Shown piece after piece: positions 33,714 through 42,155 of a DNA stretch of 64,000 bases (position 1 is the first letter of the stretch; each line of letters opens with the position of its first letter). The position numbers were made by a program, and so were the translations under genes. The DNA is from Actinoplanes campanulatus (lineage in GTDB: Bacteria; Actinomycetota; Actinomycetes; Mycobacteriales; Micromonosporaceae): NCBI RefSeq assembly GCF_014647795.1, contig NZ_BMPW01000017.1, forward strand, positions 1 to 64,000, in the 5' to 3' direction. The notes under the pieces are model-generated. The model did no database searches. It was not told the origin of the DNA and saw only the letters and a program-made list of their open reading frames with translations.

Positions 33714-33765
33714 CTGGTCCCGCCCTTCGGATCGGGGAAACAGCCGGAGGGTAACCGTACGCCTT

Positions 33766-33788
33766 GACCTTGACACTGTGGCAACGTC
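33766..33788. promoter_or_regulatory. MerR-type operator/promoter
   Basis: GACCTTGACAC and GTGGCAACGTC form an inverted repeat matching at 9 of 11 positions around one T. CTTGAC-based dyads inside a long-spacer promoter are typical of MerR-family sites. It lies between the TPR gene (start 33713, minus) and the HEAT gene (start 33801, plus), whose operon encodes a MerR protein. Confidence 0.6.
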
Positions 33789-33800
33789 TTGACTGGGTGT

Positions 33801-34421
33801 ATGGGCATTGTTGACGGGTTGAGTGCGGCGGAGTCGTCGGTGCGGTTGCGGGCGGTGATGGCTGCGGGGACGGGTGCGGAGCCGGGGCTGTTGGAGGCGC
33901 TGGTGGGGCGGTGTGCGGTGGAGCCGGACTTTTTCGTGCGGGACATGCTCACGTGGGCGTTGACGCGGTTGCCGGCTGAGGTGACGGTGCCGCGGTTGCG
34001 GGTGGAGTTGGGGTCTTCGGCTGCTCAGGCGCGGAGTCAGGCTTTGCACACGTTGTCGAAGATCGGTGACCGGGGTGTGTATCCGGCGGTCAGTGGTGAG
34101 TTGTTGCATGACGGTGACGACGAGGTGGCGCGGGCGGCGTGGCGTGCGGCGGTCGCGCTGGTGCCCGAGGGGGAGGGTGAGCGGCTGGCCGGGGAGTTGG
34201 CGCGGGAGTTCGGGCGGGGGGACCGGGAGCGGCGGTTGAGTTTGAGTCGGGCGCTGGTCGGGCTGGGTTCGGTGGTCGTGCCGGTGCTGGAGGCCGCGAT
34301 GGGGAGTGCGGATGTGGCGGTGCGGGAGCATGCGGCGGCGACCGGGGTGTTGTTGCGGGACCCGGAGGTGGGTTTCGACGCCGCTGTTCATGAGGCGACG
34401 CGGATCATGGCGCTGGGGTAG
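33801..34421 (+). CDS. HEAT-repeat protein
   Basis: A 206-residue HEAT-repeat protein: SSVRLRAVMAAGTGAEPGLLEALVGRCAVEPDFFVRDMLTWALTRLPAE; QARSQALHTLSKIGDRGVYPAVSGELLHDGDDEVARAAWRAAVALVP; LSLSRALVGLGSVVVPVLEAAMGSADVAVREHAAAT. No catalytic motif. It ends 3 bp before the MerR-HEAT gene and is almost certainly cotranscribed. A protein-interaction role is likely. The start is within 13 bp of the MerR-type operator, suggesting a leaderless transcript. Confidence 0.8.
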   Translation: MGIVDGLSAAESSVRLRAVMAAGTGAEPGLLEALVGRCAVEPDFFVRDMLTWALTRLPAEVTVPRLRVELGSSAAQARSQALHTLSKIGDRGVYPAVSGELLHDGDDEVARAAWRAAVALVPEGEGERLAGELAREFGRGDRERRLSLSRALVGLGSVVVPVLEAAMGSADVAVREHAAATGVLLRDPEVGFDAAVHEATRIMALG

Positions 34422-34424
34422 CGG

Positions 34425-35417
34425 GTGCTGATCGGTGAGGTGGCGCGGCGTTCGGGGGTGAGTTCCCGGATGCTGCGCCATTACGAGTCTCTGGGGTTGG
34501 TGCGGCCGACCGGGCGGACGGTGGGTGGGTATCGGGAGTATCGGGCGGAGGATCTGCGGCGGATCTTCGAGGTGGAGGCGTTGCGGTCGCTGGGGTTGTC
34601 GTTGCGGCAGGTGGGGCAGGCGCTGGGGGATCCGGGGTTCGAGCCGGCGGCGTTGATCGGTGAGTTGATCCGGTGGGCTGAGGATCGGGTGCGGCGGGAG
34701 CGGGAGCTGTTGGAGCGGCTTCGTGCGGTGGATGCGTCGTCGCCTGCGGGGTGGCCGGATGTGTTGCGGATCGTGGAGTTGATGCGGGGGTTGGGGTCGC
34801 CGGATGCGGCGCGGCGGCAGCAGGCGGTGCTGGCCGGTGAGGATGTGCCGGTGCCGGTGGAGTTGCTGGCGGGGGCGGTGCTGGCTGAGGCGGATCCGAA
34901 TGTGGCGGGTGCGTTGCGGTGGGCGTTGGCGCGTTGCGGTGGTGAGGGGGTTTCGAGCCTGGCGGTGGGGGTGTCGTCGGTGGATGCCGCGGTGCGGCGG
35001 CGGGCGGTGGTGGCGCTGGGTGAGATGCCGGGTGACGGGGTGGTGGCGGTGCTGGTGGATGCGCTCGGTGATGCGGAGGTGTCGGTGCGGGGGCCGGCGG
35101 CTTTGGCGTTGGGGTCGCGGGGTGTGGTGGCGGCGGTTCCGGTGCTGGTCGGCATGGTGGTCGATGGTGTGAATGATGTGGAGGCGGCTGAGGTTCTGGG
35201 TGGGTTGGCGGGGGCGGGGCACGCGGAGGGGATCGTTTCGGCGTTGGCTGGTGAGTTGGTTGTTCATGCCGGGGATCAGGCGGTGCGGATTCGGTTGGTG
35301 CAGGCGTTGGCGGAGTTGCCGGGGGATGTCGGGCGGGGTCTGCTGGAGGTGTTGGCGGGTGACGGTGACCGGGCGGTGGCGTTGTTCGCGGGGACGTTGT
35401 TGCAGCGCCCGCTCTAG
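34425..35417 (+). CDS. MerR-family regulator fused to HEAT repeats
   Basis: A 330-residue protein from GTG 34425. Residues 1-70 are a complete MerR HTH (MLIGEVARRSGVSSRMLRHYESLGLVRPTGRTVGGYREYRAEDLRRIFEVEALRSLGLSLRQVGQAL), followed by the usual dimer coiled coil (EDRVRRERELLERLRAVD). Instead of a small ligand domain, ~200 residues of HEAT repeats follow (NVAGALRWALARCGGEGV; AAVRRRAVVALGEMPGDGVVAVLVDALGDAEVSVRGPAALALG). The HEAT part may sense a protein partner, possibly the preceding HEAT protein. Confidence 0.85.
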   Translation: MLIGEVARRSGVSSRMLRHYESLGLVRPTGRTVGGYREYRAEDLRRIFEVEALRSLGLSLRQVGQALGDPGFEPAALIGELIRWAEDRVRRERELLERLRAVDASSPAGWPDVLRIVELMRGLGSPDAARRQQAVLAGEDVPVPVELLAGAVLAEADPNVAGALRWALARCGGEGVSSLAVGVSSVDAAVRRRAVVALGEMPGDGVVAVLVDALGDAEVSVRGPAALALGSRGVVAAVPVLVGMVVDGVNDVEAAEVLGGLAGAGHAEGIVSALAGELVVHAGDQAVRIRLVQALAELPGDVGRGLLEVLAGDGDRAVALFAGTLLQRPL

Positions 35418-35419
35418 TC

Positions 35420-35491
35420 GAAATGGTGGCGATCTTGGACGTTCGACCACCCGTGTTGGTGGTCAAACGTCCAAGATCGCCGCCATTTCGG
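35420..35491. terminator. 33-bp hairpin, family member 1
   Basis: Arms 35420-35452 and 35459-35491 pair with only two mismatches (both G-U compatible) around CGTGTT. The outer part is CGATCTTGG / CCAAGATCG and the inner part ACCACC / GGTGGT. It lies between convergent genes and is followed by GGGTTTTGTG. The hairpin at 55824-55873 has the same plan. Confidence 0.85.
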
Positions 35492-35529
35492 GTTTTGTGC
35501 CGGTGCGCGCCCGCCGAATGCCGACGCCT

Positions 35530-36090
35530 CTACCGGGTGGCGGGGAGCGGGGTGGGGCGACGGGTGAGGGGGTGGAGGGCGGCGAGCATGAGCAGGCCGG
35601 TGAGCGGGAGCAGGTTGAGGTCGACGGCGGCGAGCAGGACGGCGGTGAGTAGGAGGACGGGGCTCCACCAGGGCAGTGGTCGGGTGAGGGCGGCGAGGAT
35701 GACGATGCCGATGAAGAACAGTTGTGGGCCGATGTCGTAGATGGCGAGTTGGACGCCGGGCAGGTCGGTGAAGCCGTGCTGCAGCGTGACGAGTTCGGCG
35801 CGGTCGGTGGCGATGGCGGCCTGGGTGATGTCGGCGCTGAACTGGATGATCGAGGCGGCGAGGCCGAGCAGGGTGGCGGCGGTGACGGTTTCGCGTAGTG
35901 GGCCGGGGCGGGTGTGGGCGCGCAGGTGCCAGATGATCGGGATGAACAGGAGCATGCCGGCGAGGCCGAAGAGGTGGGCGAGTTGCCAGTCGGCGCCGGG
36001 GCCGTACTGGTCGTCGAGCCGGCCGATGATGCGGGTGATCCCGTAGGCGGTCATGGCGAGTGGGCCGAGCAGGAGTGCGGCGCGTGTCAT
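35530..36090 (-). CDS. Six-TM membrane protein
   Basis: A 186-residue integral membrane protein with about six helices: LLLGPLAMTAYGITRII; LFGLAGMLLFIPIIWHL; VTAATLLGLAASIIQFSADI; IYDIGPQLFFIGIVILAALT; VLLLTAVLLAAVDLNLLPLTG. No transporter family recognised. It is 75 bp downstream of the siderophore decarboxylase gene on the same strand, so cotranscription is possible, but membership of the pathway is not shown. Confidence 0.7.
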   Translation of the reverse strand: MTRAALLLGPLAMTAYGITRIIGRLDDQYGPGADWQLAHLFGLAGMLLFIPIIWHLRAHTRPGPLRETVTAATLLGLAASIIQFSADITQAAIATDRAELVTLQHGFTDLPGVQLAIYDIGPQLFFIGIVILAALTRPLPWWSPVLLLTAVLLAAVDLNLLPLTGLLMLAALHPLTRRPTPLPATR

Positions 36091-36165
36091 GTGGACGATC
36101 CTGGTGGGGTGGGCCCTGGGGCGCCTCCGGGCCGGGACCCGGAGAGTTCCCGGAGGTGGTCACCC

Positions 36166-37290
36166 TTAGATCGTCAGGAAGGTGGGTGGGTCGTGGCGCA
36201 GGAAGTCGTGGTGGGAGATGTCCCAGCCGTAGGCGCCGGCGCGGGCGAAGAGGAGCAGGTCGCCGGTGCGTAGGCGGGTGACGTGGTGGCCGCGGGTGAG
36301 GACGTCGCGGGGGGTGCAGAGTTCGCCGACGGCGTCTACTTCGGTGTCGGTCACGCAGAGGCGGGGGTAGGGGTGGGGCCAGTCGTCGACGGGTAGGACG
36401 GTGAAGGGGTGGCTGTAGCCCCAGGCGGCGGGGAGGCGGAAGTGGTGGGTGCCGCCGCGGAGGACGGCGAAGGTGCGGCCGTGGGTGGTTTTGAGGTCGA
36501 GGACTTCGGTGGCGTACCAGCCGGCGTCGGCGGTGAGCCAGCGGCCGGGTTCGAGGATCAGTTCGAGGCCGTCGGGCACCTGCACTGAGGCGAGCGGTGC
36601 GAGGTCGATGGACTGGTCGGACTGGTAGTCGACGCCGAGTCCGCCGCCGGCGTTGACGATGCGGATGCTCAGCCCGTACCGGTGCGCGGTTTTCAGGGAC
36701 CAGCCGATCGCTTCGGTGAGGAAGGCGGCGTGCGCGCGGCCGTCGAGGTTGTTGGAGACGGCGTGCAGGTGGAAGCCGATGACCTGGAGTCCGTCGGGCA
36801 GGTTTTCGAGGATGCCGGGGAGTTGGGTTTCGTCGATGCCGAACGGGGTGGGGACGCCGGTCATGGTGTGGCTGCCGGAGAGGGCGGGGCCGGCCCGGTT
36901 GATGCGCAGGCAGATGTCGCCGCGGTGGCCGAGGGCGGTGAGGCGGCGTAGTTCGTGGGCGCTTTCGACGTTGATGAGGGCGCCGGCTGTGATGGCGGCG
37001 GCGAGTTCGGTGTCGGTTTTGGCGGGGCCGCCGAAGGCGATGCGGCGGGCGCCGGCCTGGACGGCCAATGCGAGTTCGCCTCCGGAGGCGACTTCCAGAC
37101 CGTCGCAGACCCCGGCAAGGGTACGGACGACGTGCGGGTGTCCGTTGGCTTTCACCGCGTACAGGAATGTGGTGTCGGGGGGAAGCGCGGCCCGCAGCCG
37201 GGTGGCGCGTGCGCGCAGGATGCGGGTGTCGTAGAGGTAGGCGCAGCGGGGCGCCGGCAGTTGGCGCAGCAGGTCGTGGTGGTCAGACAT
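36166..37290 (-). CDS. PLP-dependent decarboxylase (SbnH/DAP-ornithine decarboxylase type)
   Basis: A 374-residue fold-III PLP decarboxylase. Schiff-base lysine Lys47 in YAVKANGHPHVV, then LEVASGGELALAV, FGGPAKTDTELAAAI, HLHAVSNNLDG, NAGGGLGVDY and an EPGRWLTADAGW phosphate-binding/active-site block. In siderophore loci such enzymes make a diamine or decarboxylate an amino-acid-citrate adduct, as SbnH does for staphyloferrin B. It overlaps the upstream synthetase gene by 8 bp, so it belongs to that operon. Complete. Confidence 0.85.
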   Translation of the reverse strand: MSDHHDLLRQLPAPRCAYLYDTRILRARATRLRAALPPDTTFLYAVKANGHPHVVRTLAGVCDGLEVASGGELALAVQAGARRIAFGGPAKTDTELAAAITAGALINVESAHELRRLTALGHRGDICLRINRAGPALSGSHTMTGVPTPFGIDETQLPGILENLPDGLQVIGFHLHAVSNNLDGRAHAAFLTEAIGWSLKTAHRYGLSIRIVNAGGGLGVDYQSDQSIDLAPLASVQVPDGLELILEPGRWLTADAGWYATEVLDLKTTHGRTFAVLRGGTHHFRLPAAWGYSHPFTVLPVDDWPHPYPRLCVTDTEVDAVGELCTPRDVLTRGHHVTRLRTGDLLLFARAGAYGWDISHHDFLRHDPPTFLTI

Positions 37291-38848
37291 GCAGCGGGTT
37301 CTTCACGGGGATGTGGATGTCGCCGGTGCCGGCGAGGCGCATGCGGACGAGTGCTTTGTGGGGGACGGTGGGGGCGATGAGCCAGGTGTGGTCGGCGGCG
37401 GCGTGGGGGTGGGCGCCGAGGGCCTCGTAGGTTTCGTCGACGACGTTGCGGATGAGCCGCCAGGCGTGATTCTCGTCGAGGTTGTGGGTTTCGCCGAGGC
37501 GGATGACGAGTTCGCCGAGGTGGGCCTGGAGTGCGGTGTAGCCGAGTTTGGCGCGCAGGATCTCGGTGTCGTCGGTGGCGATGACGCTGCCGGGCCACAG
37601 GTCGATGGTGTGGCCGGCCTGGTGGAGGCGGCCGGGGTGCAGGCGCAGGCCGGCGAAGTCGCGTAGGGCGAGGCGGTGGGGGTGTCCGCCGAGGAAGGTG
37701 GGCAGGCAGTTCTGGAGGTGGGCTTCGAGGGCGATGCCGTGGGTGGCCAGGCGCAGCAGTGGGGGTAGGAGGAGGCGGGTGTAGTCGGTGAGCCAGGTGG
37801 CGGGGTTGCCGCCGGTGGCGTCGACGAGGCCGGCGATCACGGTGGTGCGGGTGGCGGGGTCGTAGGCGGGTAGGGCGCCGCCGGGGATGGCGTGTTCGCC
37901 GGGTTGGAGGCGGCCGGTGAGTCCGGTGCGGGTGATGGCGGACAGGTCGCGGCCGGATCCGGCGGGTACGGCGGCGCCGGCGGTTTCGGTCATGAGGATC
38001 AGCCGGTGGCCGTCGGGGTCGTTGTCGACGAGTTTGTGCAGGAGGTGGGAGAGGGCGGGGCCGTTGCGGGTGGAGGCGACGCTGATGCTGCGGCGGGTGG
38101 AGGTGACCTGGATGTCGAGGCTGACTTTCAGGTAGGTGCCGCCGGGGAGCAGGAGGGTGCGCAGGGCGGCGGTGGGGATGGCGTCGAGGTGGCCGTCGAC
38201 GCGGCGGAGGGTGCCGTCGGTGAACAGGTCGTGGTAGCGGTGCAGGACGGTGTCGTGTTGCCAGGCGTGGACGGGTTGGATGCGGTATCCGGGGGGCGGT
38301 TGCGGGAGGTTGAGCCAGGCGCCGAGGTCGTCGCCGAGGTGGGCGTGATCTTGGACGGCGATGAAGCGGATGGCGGTGTGGCCGGCTTCGAGGTCGTGGG
38401 CGAGGACGTCGGCGGTGTCCCAGCCGAGGCGGGTGCGTCCGCAGGGGTGCAGGTTGTGGCCGGCGACGGCGAGGCGTTCGAGGTGGATGGCGGTGGTGTC
38501 GGGGTCGGTGTCGGCGGGGATGCGGGCGTCGTAGCGGGCGAGGGCGAGGGCGAGGTTGAGGACGGCGTTGCGGATCTCGGCGGTCATGGTGCCGGTGGTG
38601 TCGATGCCGGTGAGCAGGTCGACGGGGTCGTCGACGCCGGCGGTCGGGTATTCGACGCGGTGGAAGGCGTGGGTGTGGCCGCCGGGGCCTGCGGGGGTGA
38701 GGTTTTCGCGGGCGAGGGCGGCGCGCAGGCGGCGGCCGACGGTGTCGGCGGCGTGGGGCAGGTGGTTGAGGAAGCCGTCGACGAGGTGGGGTGCGTGGAC
38801 GGTGAGGGCGGCTTCGGTGTGGGCCGCGGCGGTGGCGATGCGGATCAT
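37283..38848 (-). CDS. IucA/IucC-family siderophore synthetase
   Basis: A 521-residue NIS siderophore synthetase from ATG 38848 (AAAGGA upstream). Adenylation-type conserved block GHNLHPCGRTRLGW, KVSLDIQVTSTRRSISVASTRNGPALS (ATP and substrate site), C-terminal FhuF-like palm with GIALEAHLQNCLPTFLGG and FRDFAGLR-like ALRDFAGLRLHPG. These enzymes activate citrate or a citrate adduct and condense it with an amine. It overlaps the decarboxylase gene. The upstream synthetase is a paralogue, probably acting on the other carboxylate. Confidence 0.9.
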   Translation of the reverse strand: MIRIATAAAHTEAALTVHAPHLVDGFLNHLPHAADTVGRRLRAALARENLTPAGPGGHTHAFHRVEYPTAGVDDPVDLLTGIDTTGTMTAEIRNAVLNLALALARYDARIPADTDPDTTAIHLERLAVAGHNLHPCGRTRLGWDTADVLAHDLEAGHTAIRFIAVQDHAHLGDDLGAWLNLPQPPPGYRIQPVHAWQHDTVLHRYHDLFTDGTLRRVDGHLDAIPTAALRTLLLPGGTYLKVSLDIQVTSTRRSISVASTRNGPALSHLLHKLVDNDPDGHRLILMTETAGAAVPAGSGRDLSAITRTGLTGRLQPGEHAIPGGALPAYDPATRTTVIAGLVDATGGNPATWLTDYTRLLLPPLLRLATHGIALEAHLQNCLPTFLGGHPHRLALRDFAGLRLHPGRLHQAGHTIDLWPGSVIATDDTEILRAKLGYTALQAHLGELVIRLGETHNLDENHAWRLIRNVVDETYEALGAHPHAAADHTWLIAPTVPHKALVRMRLAGTGDIHIPVKNPLHV

Positions 38849-38871
38849 GGGTGGTCCTTTTCGCGGGTGGC

Positions 38872-40356
38872 TCAGGCGAACGCGGCCATCGGGTTGGGTA
38901 GGTGGGTCCATTGGTCGTGCAGGGGGTCGGCGGCCAGGCGCATGGCGGTGGTGGCTTTGACCGGCAGGGGGTCGGTGCGCAGTTTCGGGTCGGCGTGACG
39001 TAGGGCGGTGGCGAGTAGCCGCCACAGCTTGTCGGGTTCGGCGTGGTGGTGGCGGCTCAGTGCGGTGATGGTCTGGCGGGCGACGGTGGCCAGCGCTGCG
39101 GCGGCGAGTTTGGTGCGCAGTTCGGCGGGGTCGTCGGTGGGGAGGTCGCCGTGCAGGTCGGGGGCGCCGGCTGTGGTGTGGACGCGGACGCCGCCGAGGT
39201 CGCGGTAGATGGTCCTGGTGGGGCGGCCGCCGGAGAGCAGGATGAGGGTGTTCTGGCCGTGGGCTTCGAGGGCGACGCCGCGGTCGAGGAGGGTGGCGAG
39301 GGGGGCGAACAGGACGGTGCCGAGGTCGGTGATGAAGGTGTAGGGGTCGTCGATGGTGTCGAGGATGGCGGGGGTGGTGGCGAGGACGCCGAGGGGGATG
39401 GCGCCGGGTGGTGGGGCTTGGCGGATGAGGTGGGCGAGGTGCCGGTCGGGGCCGTGGTCGGTGATGGCGGCGCCGGCTTCGGTTTCGGTGAGGACGTCGA
39501 GTGGCAGGTCGGCGGTGAGCGTGTCGAGGAAGGTGGAGAGGCGGGGGCCGTTGTGGACGGCGGCGGGGGAGACGGTGCGGATGGCGGAGGTCATCTGGAT
39601 GTCGACGGCGGTCTTGATGTGGGGGCCGCCGTCGATGGGGGCGACGGTGCGCAGTGACATGAGGGGGCGTACGGGGGTGGTGGGGCCGTCGTCGGTGAGC
39701 CACGGGTGGCGGTCGAGGAGGTGGGCGGCTTGCCAGGGGTGGGCGTAGAGGATCGGGTAGGCGGTGCCGTACCAGCGGTTTTGTGGGACGCGCAGGCGGC
39801 GCAGGGGGAAGGTGGGGTGGTGTTCGGGGGCGTAGGCGAGCAGGTCGGCGACGGTCATGCCGCCGCGGGTGCGGCAGCAGGGGTGCAGGGGGTGGCCGTC
39901 GACGAGGAGTTGTTCGAGGTGGCCGGGTTCGGTGGGGTCGGGCAGAGCTTGCGGGGTGGGGTTGGCGGCGCGGGCCAGGGCCAGGTTGGCGACGCTGTTG
40001 GCGATTTCGGCGGCCAGTGCGGCGGCGGGCCACAGGTGGGCGGTGAGGGCGGCCGGGTCGGTGACGTCGGTGCCGTCCACGGCCACGGTCAGGCCGGCGG
40101 GTGGTTCGGTGAAGGGGGTGGCCGCGGTGGTGGGGTAGGTGACGGTGGTGTGGGTGAAGCGGAGGTGGGTGCGGCCGTCGTGGTGGTGGCGGGTGAGCAG
40201 TCCGGGCAGTGGTTCGTGTTCGAGGGCGAGCAGCAGCCGGGCGAGGATGGCGGCGTGGGCTGCGGGCAGGGCGGTGTCGTAGCCGGTGAGCAGGTCGGGG
40301 CGCAGGTCGGCGAGTTGCTTTCGGGTGCCGGCGGGGTCGGCGGTGGTGGTCGGCAC
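38872..40356 (-). CDS. IucA/IucC-family siderophore synthetase (paralogue)
   Basis: About 494 residues from GTG 40356 (an ATG at 40422 adds 22 residues). Motifs GHPLHPCCRTRGGM, HIKTAVDIQMTSAIRTVSPAAVHNGPRLS, GVALEAHGQNTLILLSGG and YRDLGGVRVH are all present. It lies 23 bp upstream of the second synthetase and is the first gene of the operon. A citrate- or alpha-ketoglutarate-type first condensation is the likely role; the product cannot be predicted. No obvious iron-repressor box was found upstream. Confidence 0.9.
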   Translation of the reverse strand: MPTTTADPAGTRKQLADLRPDLLTGYDTALPAAHAAILARLLLALEHEPLPGLLTRHHHDGRTHLRFTHTTVTYPTTAATPFTEPPAGLTVAVDGTDVTDPAALTAHLWPAAALAAEIANSVANLALARAANPTPQALPDPTEPGHLEQLLVDGHPLHPCCRTRGGMTVADLLAYAPEHHPTFPLRRLRVPQNRWYGTAYPILYAHPWQAAHLLDRHPWLTDDGPTTPVRPLMSLRTVAPIDGGPHIKTAVDIQMTSAIRTVSPAAVHNGPRLSTFLDTLTADLPLDVLTETEAGAAITDHGPDRHLAHLIRQAPPPGAIPLGVLATTPAILDTIDDPYTFITDLGTVLFAPLATLLDRGVALEAHGQNTLILLSGGRPTRTIYRDLGGVRVHTTAGAPDLHGDLPTDDPAELRTKLAAAALATVARQTITALSRHHHAEPDKLWRLLATALRHADPKLRTDPLPVKATTAMRLAADPLHDQWTHLPNPMAAFA

Positions 40357-40490
40357 AGGCTCATTGTCGCGGTCGGGGCGGTGGCTGTCCGGCGGGGACA
40401 CTTCGTCAGCGGTGGTGATCACATTCGGGGATTTCCCCCACGCCGCTAATCCGATAAATTCTCGTATTCATTGGTGAAGGGGTGTGTGTC

Positions 40491-42155
40491 GTGGACGTCG
40501 ACGTCATCGTGGTGGGGGCCGGTCTGGCCGGATTGGCGGCGGCCCACGAGCTCACCGCCGCGGGCAAGAGTGTGGCGCTGGTCGACCAGGAGAACCCGGC
40601 GAACCTGGGCGGGCAGGCGTGGTGGTCGTTCGGTGGCCTGTTCTTCGTCGGCAGCCCGGAACAGAAACGGGCCCGCATCACCGACAGCGTCGAGCTGGCC
40701 TGGCAGGACTGGAGCAACAGCGCCGGCTTCGACCGGCTCGGCGCGGGCGCTGAGGACGAGTGGGCGGTCAAGTGGGCGCGGGCGTACGTCGAGTTCGCGG
40801 CCGGCGAGAAACGGTCCTGGCTGTCCGGGATGGGGTTGCGGTGGCTGCCGTTCGCCGGCTGGGCCGAACGCGGTGACCTGCGCGCCGACGGGCACGGCAA
40901 CTCGGTGCCGCGGTTCCACGTCACCTGGGGCACCGGCACCGGGGTGGTCGCCCCGTTCGCGGCGGCCGCGCTGGAGGCGGCCCGGACCGGCCGGTTGCGG
41001 TTTCACCACCGGCACCGGGTCGACGAGCTGATCGTCGAGGCCGGCACGGTCGTCGGGGTGCGCGGGGTGCTGCTGGCCGCCGACGACTCGGCTCGCGGGG
41101 TGTCCTCCAACCGGGATGTGGTCGGTGACTTCGCGTTGCGGGCGCAGGCGGTGATCGTCACGACCGGCGGGATCGGCGCCAACCACGATCTGGTGCGCGA
41201 GTACTGGCCGGCGCGGCTCGGCACCCCACCGGCCAGCATGATCACCGGTGTTCCGGCGTATGTCGACGGCCGCATGCTGGGCATCGCCGAGTCCGCCGGG
41301 GTGCGGCTGGTCAACCGTGATCGGATGTGGCACTACGTCGAAGGTGTCCGCAACTGGAATCCGATCTGGCCCGGCCACGGCATCCGGATCCTGTCCGCGC
41401 CGTCGCCGATGTGGTTCGACGCGCTCGGCCGCCGCCTGCCCGCCCCCTACTTCCCCAGCTACGACACGCTCGGCACGCTCAAATACCTGCGGTCGACCGG
41501 CCACGACCACTCCTGGTTCGTGCTGTCGCAGAAAATCATCGAGAAGGAGTTCGCGCTGTCCGGCAGCGAACAGAACCCGGACGTCACCGCCGGTGACCGG
41601 CGCGGCTTCCTCAAGGAGCGGATCCTCGGCAAGGGCGCGCCCGCGCCGGTGGAGGCGTTCAAGCAGCACGGCGCCGATTTCGTGGTCGCCGACACCCTCG
41701 ACGAGCTGGTCGCCGGCATGAACAAGCTGACCGAGCAGCCGCTGCTCGACGCGGGCATGCTGCGGACGCAGATCGAGGCGCGGGACTCGCAGATCGCCAA
41801 CAAGGTCACCAAGGACGCGCAGGTGCAGGGCATCCACAACTCGCGCCGCTACCTCGGCGACCGGATCGGGCGTACGGCGGCCCCGCACCGGATCCTCGAC
41901 CCGGCGGCCGGACCGCTGATCGGCGTGAAACTGCACATCCTCACCCGCAAGACGCTCGGCGGCATCCAGACCGACCTGGACTCGCGGGCGCTCGGCGCCG
42001 ACGGGGCGCCGATCGGCGGCCTGTACGCGGCCGGGGAGGTCGCCGGATTCGGTGGCGGCGGTGTGCACGGCTACAACGCCCTGGAAGGCACGTTCCTGGG
42101 TGGCTGCCTGTTCTCCGGCCGGGCGGCCGGCCGGCATGCGGCGGCCAGCCTCTAG
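40491..42155 (+). CDS. FAD-dependent dehydrogenase (FAD-binding, KstD/fumarate-reductase-like)
   Basis: A 554-residue flavoprotein. N-terminal Rossmann GAGLAGLAAAHELTAAGKSVALVDQE, then NLGGQAWWSFGGLFFVGSPEQ, and a C-terminal FAD site GGLYAAGEVAGFGGGGVHGYNALEGTFLGGCLFSGRAAG, the classic end of the fumarate reductase/3-ketosteroid dehydrogenase superfamily. GTG 40491 has GAAGGGG upstream. Cytosolic or membrane-peripheral oxidoreductase of unknown substrate. Divergent from the siderophore operon with 134 bp between, its link to it is only positional. The stop overlaps the 3' end of a convergent epimerase gene. Confidence 0.88.
   Translation: MDVDVIVVGAGLAGLAAAHELTAAGKSVALVDQENPANLGGQAWWSFGGLFFVGSPEQKRARITDSVELAWQDWSNSAGFDRLGAGAEDEWAVKWARAYVEFAAGEKRSWLSGMGLRWLPFAGWAERGDLRADGHGNSVPRFHVTWGTGTGVVAPFAAAALEAARTGRLRFHHRHRVDELIVEAGTVVGVRGVLLAADDSARGVSSNRDVVGDFALRAQAVIVTTGGIGANHDLVREYWPARLGTPPASMITGVPAYVDGRMLGIAESAGVRLVNRDRMWHYVEGVRNWNPIWPGHGIRILSAPSPMWFDALGRRLPAPYFPSYDTLGTLKYLRSTGHDHSWFVLSQKIIEKEFALSGSEQNPDVTAGDRRGFLKERILGKGAPAPVEAFKQHGADFVVADTLDELVAGMNKLTEQPLLDAGMLRTQIEARDSQIANKVTKDAQVQGIHNSRRYLGDRIGRTAAPHRILDPAAGPLIGVKLHILTRKTLGGIQTDLDSRALGADGAPIGGLYAAGEVAGFGGGGVHGYNALEGTFLGGCLFSGRAAGRHAAASL

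Noticed and set aside
32136-35450. Very long minus-strand frame upstream of the TPR gene, reaching 35450
   Set aside because: It is antisense to the HEAT and MerR-HEAT genes; only the part below 33713 has coding character.
37283-40357. Iron-repressor (IdeR/DmdR) box before the siderophore operon
   Set aside because: Nothing close to TTAGGTTAGGCTAACCTAA was found by eye between 40357 and 40490.
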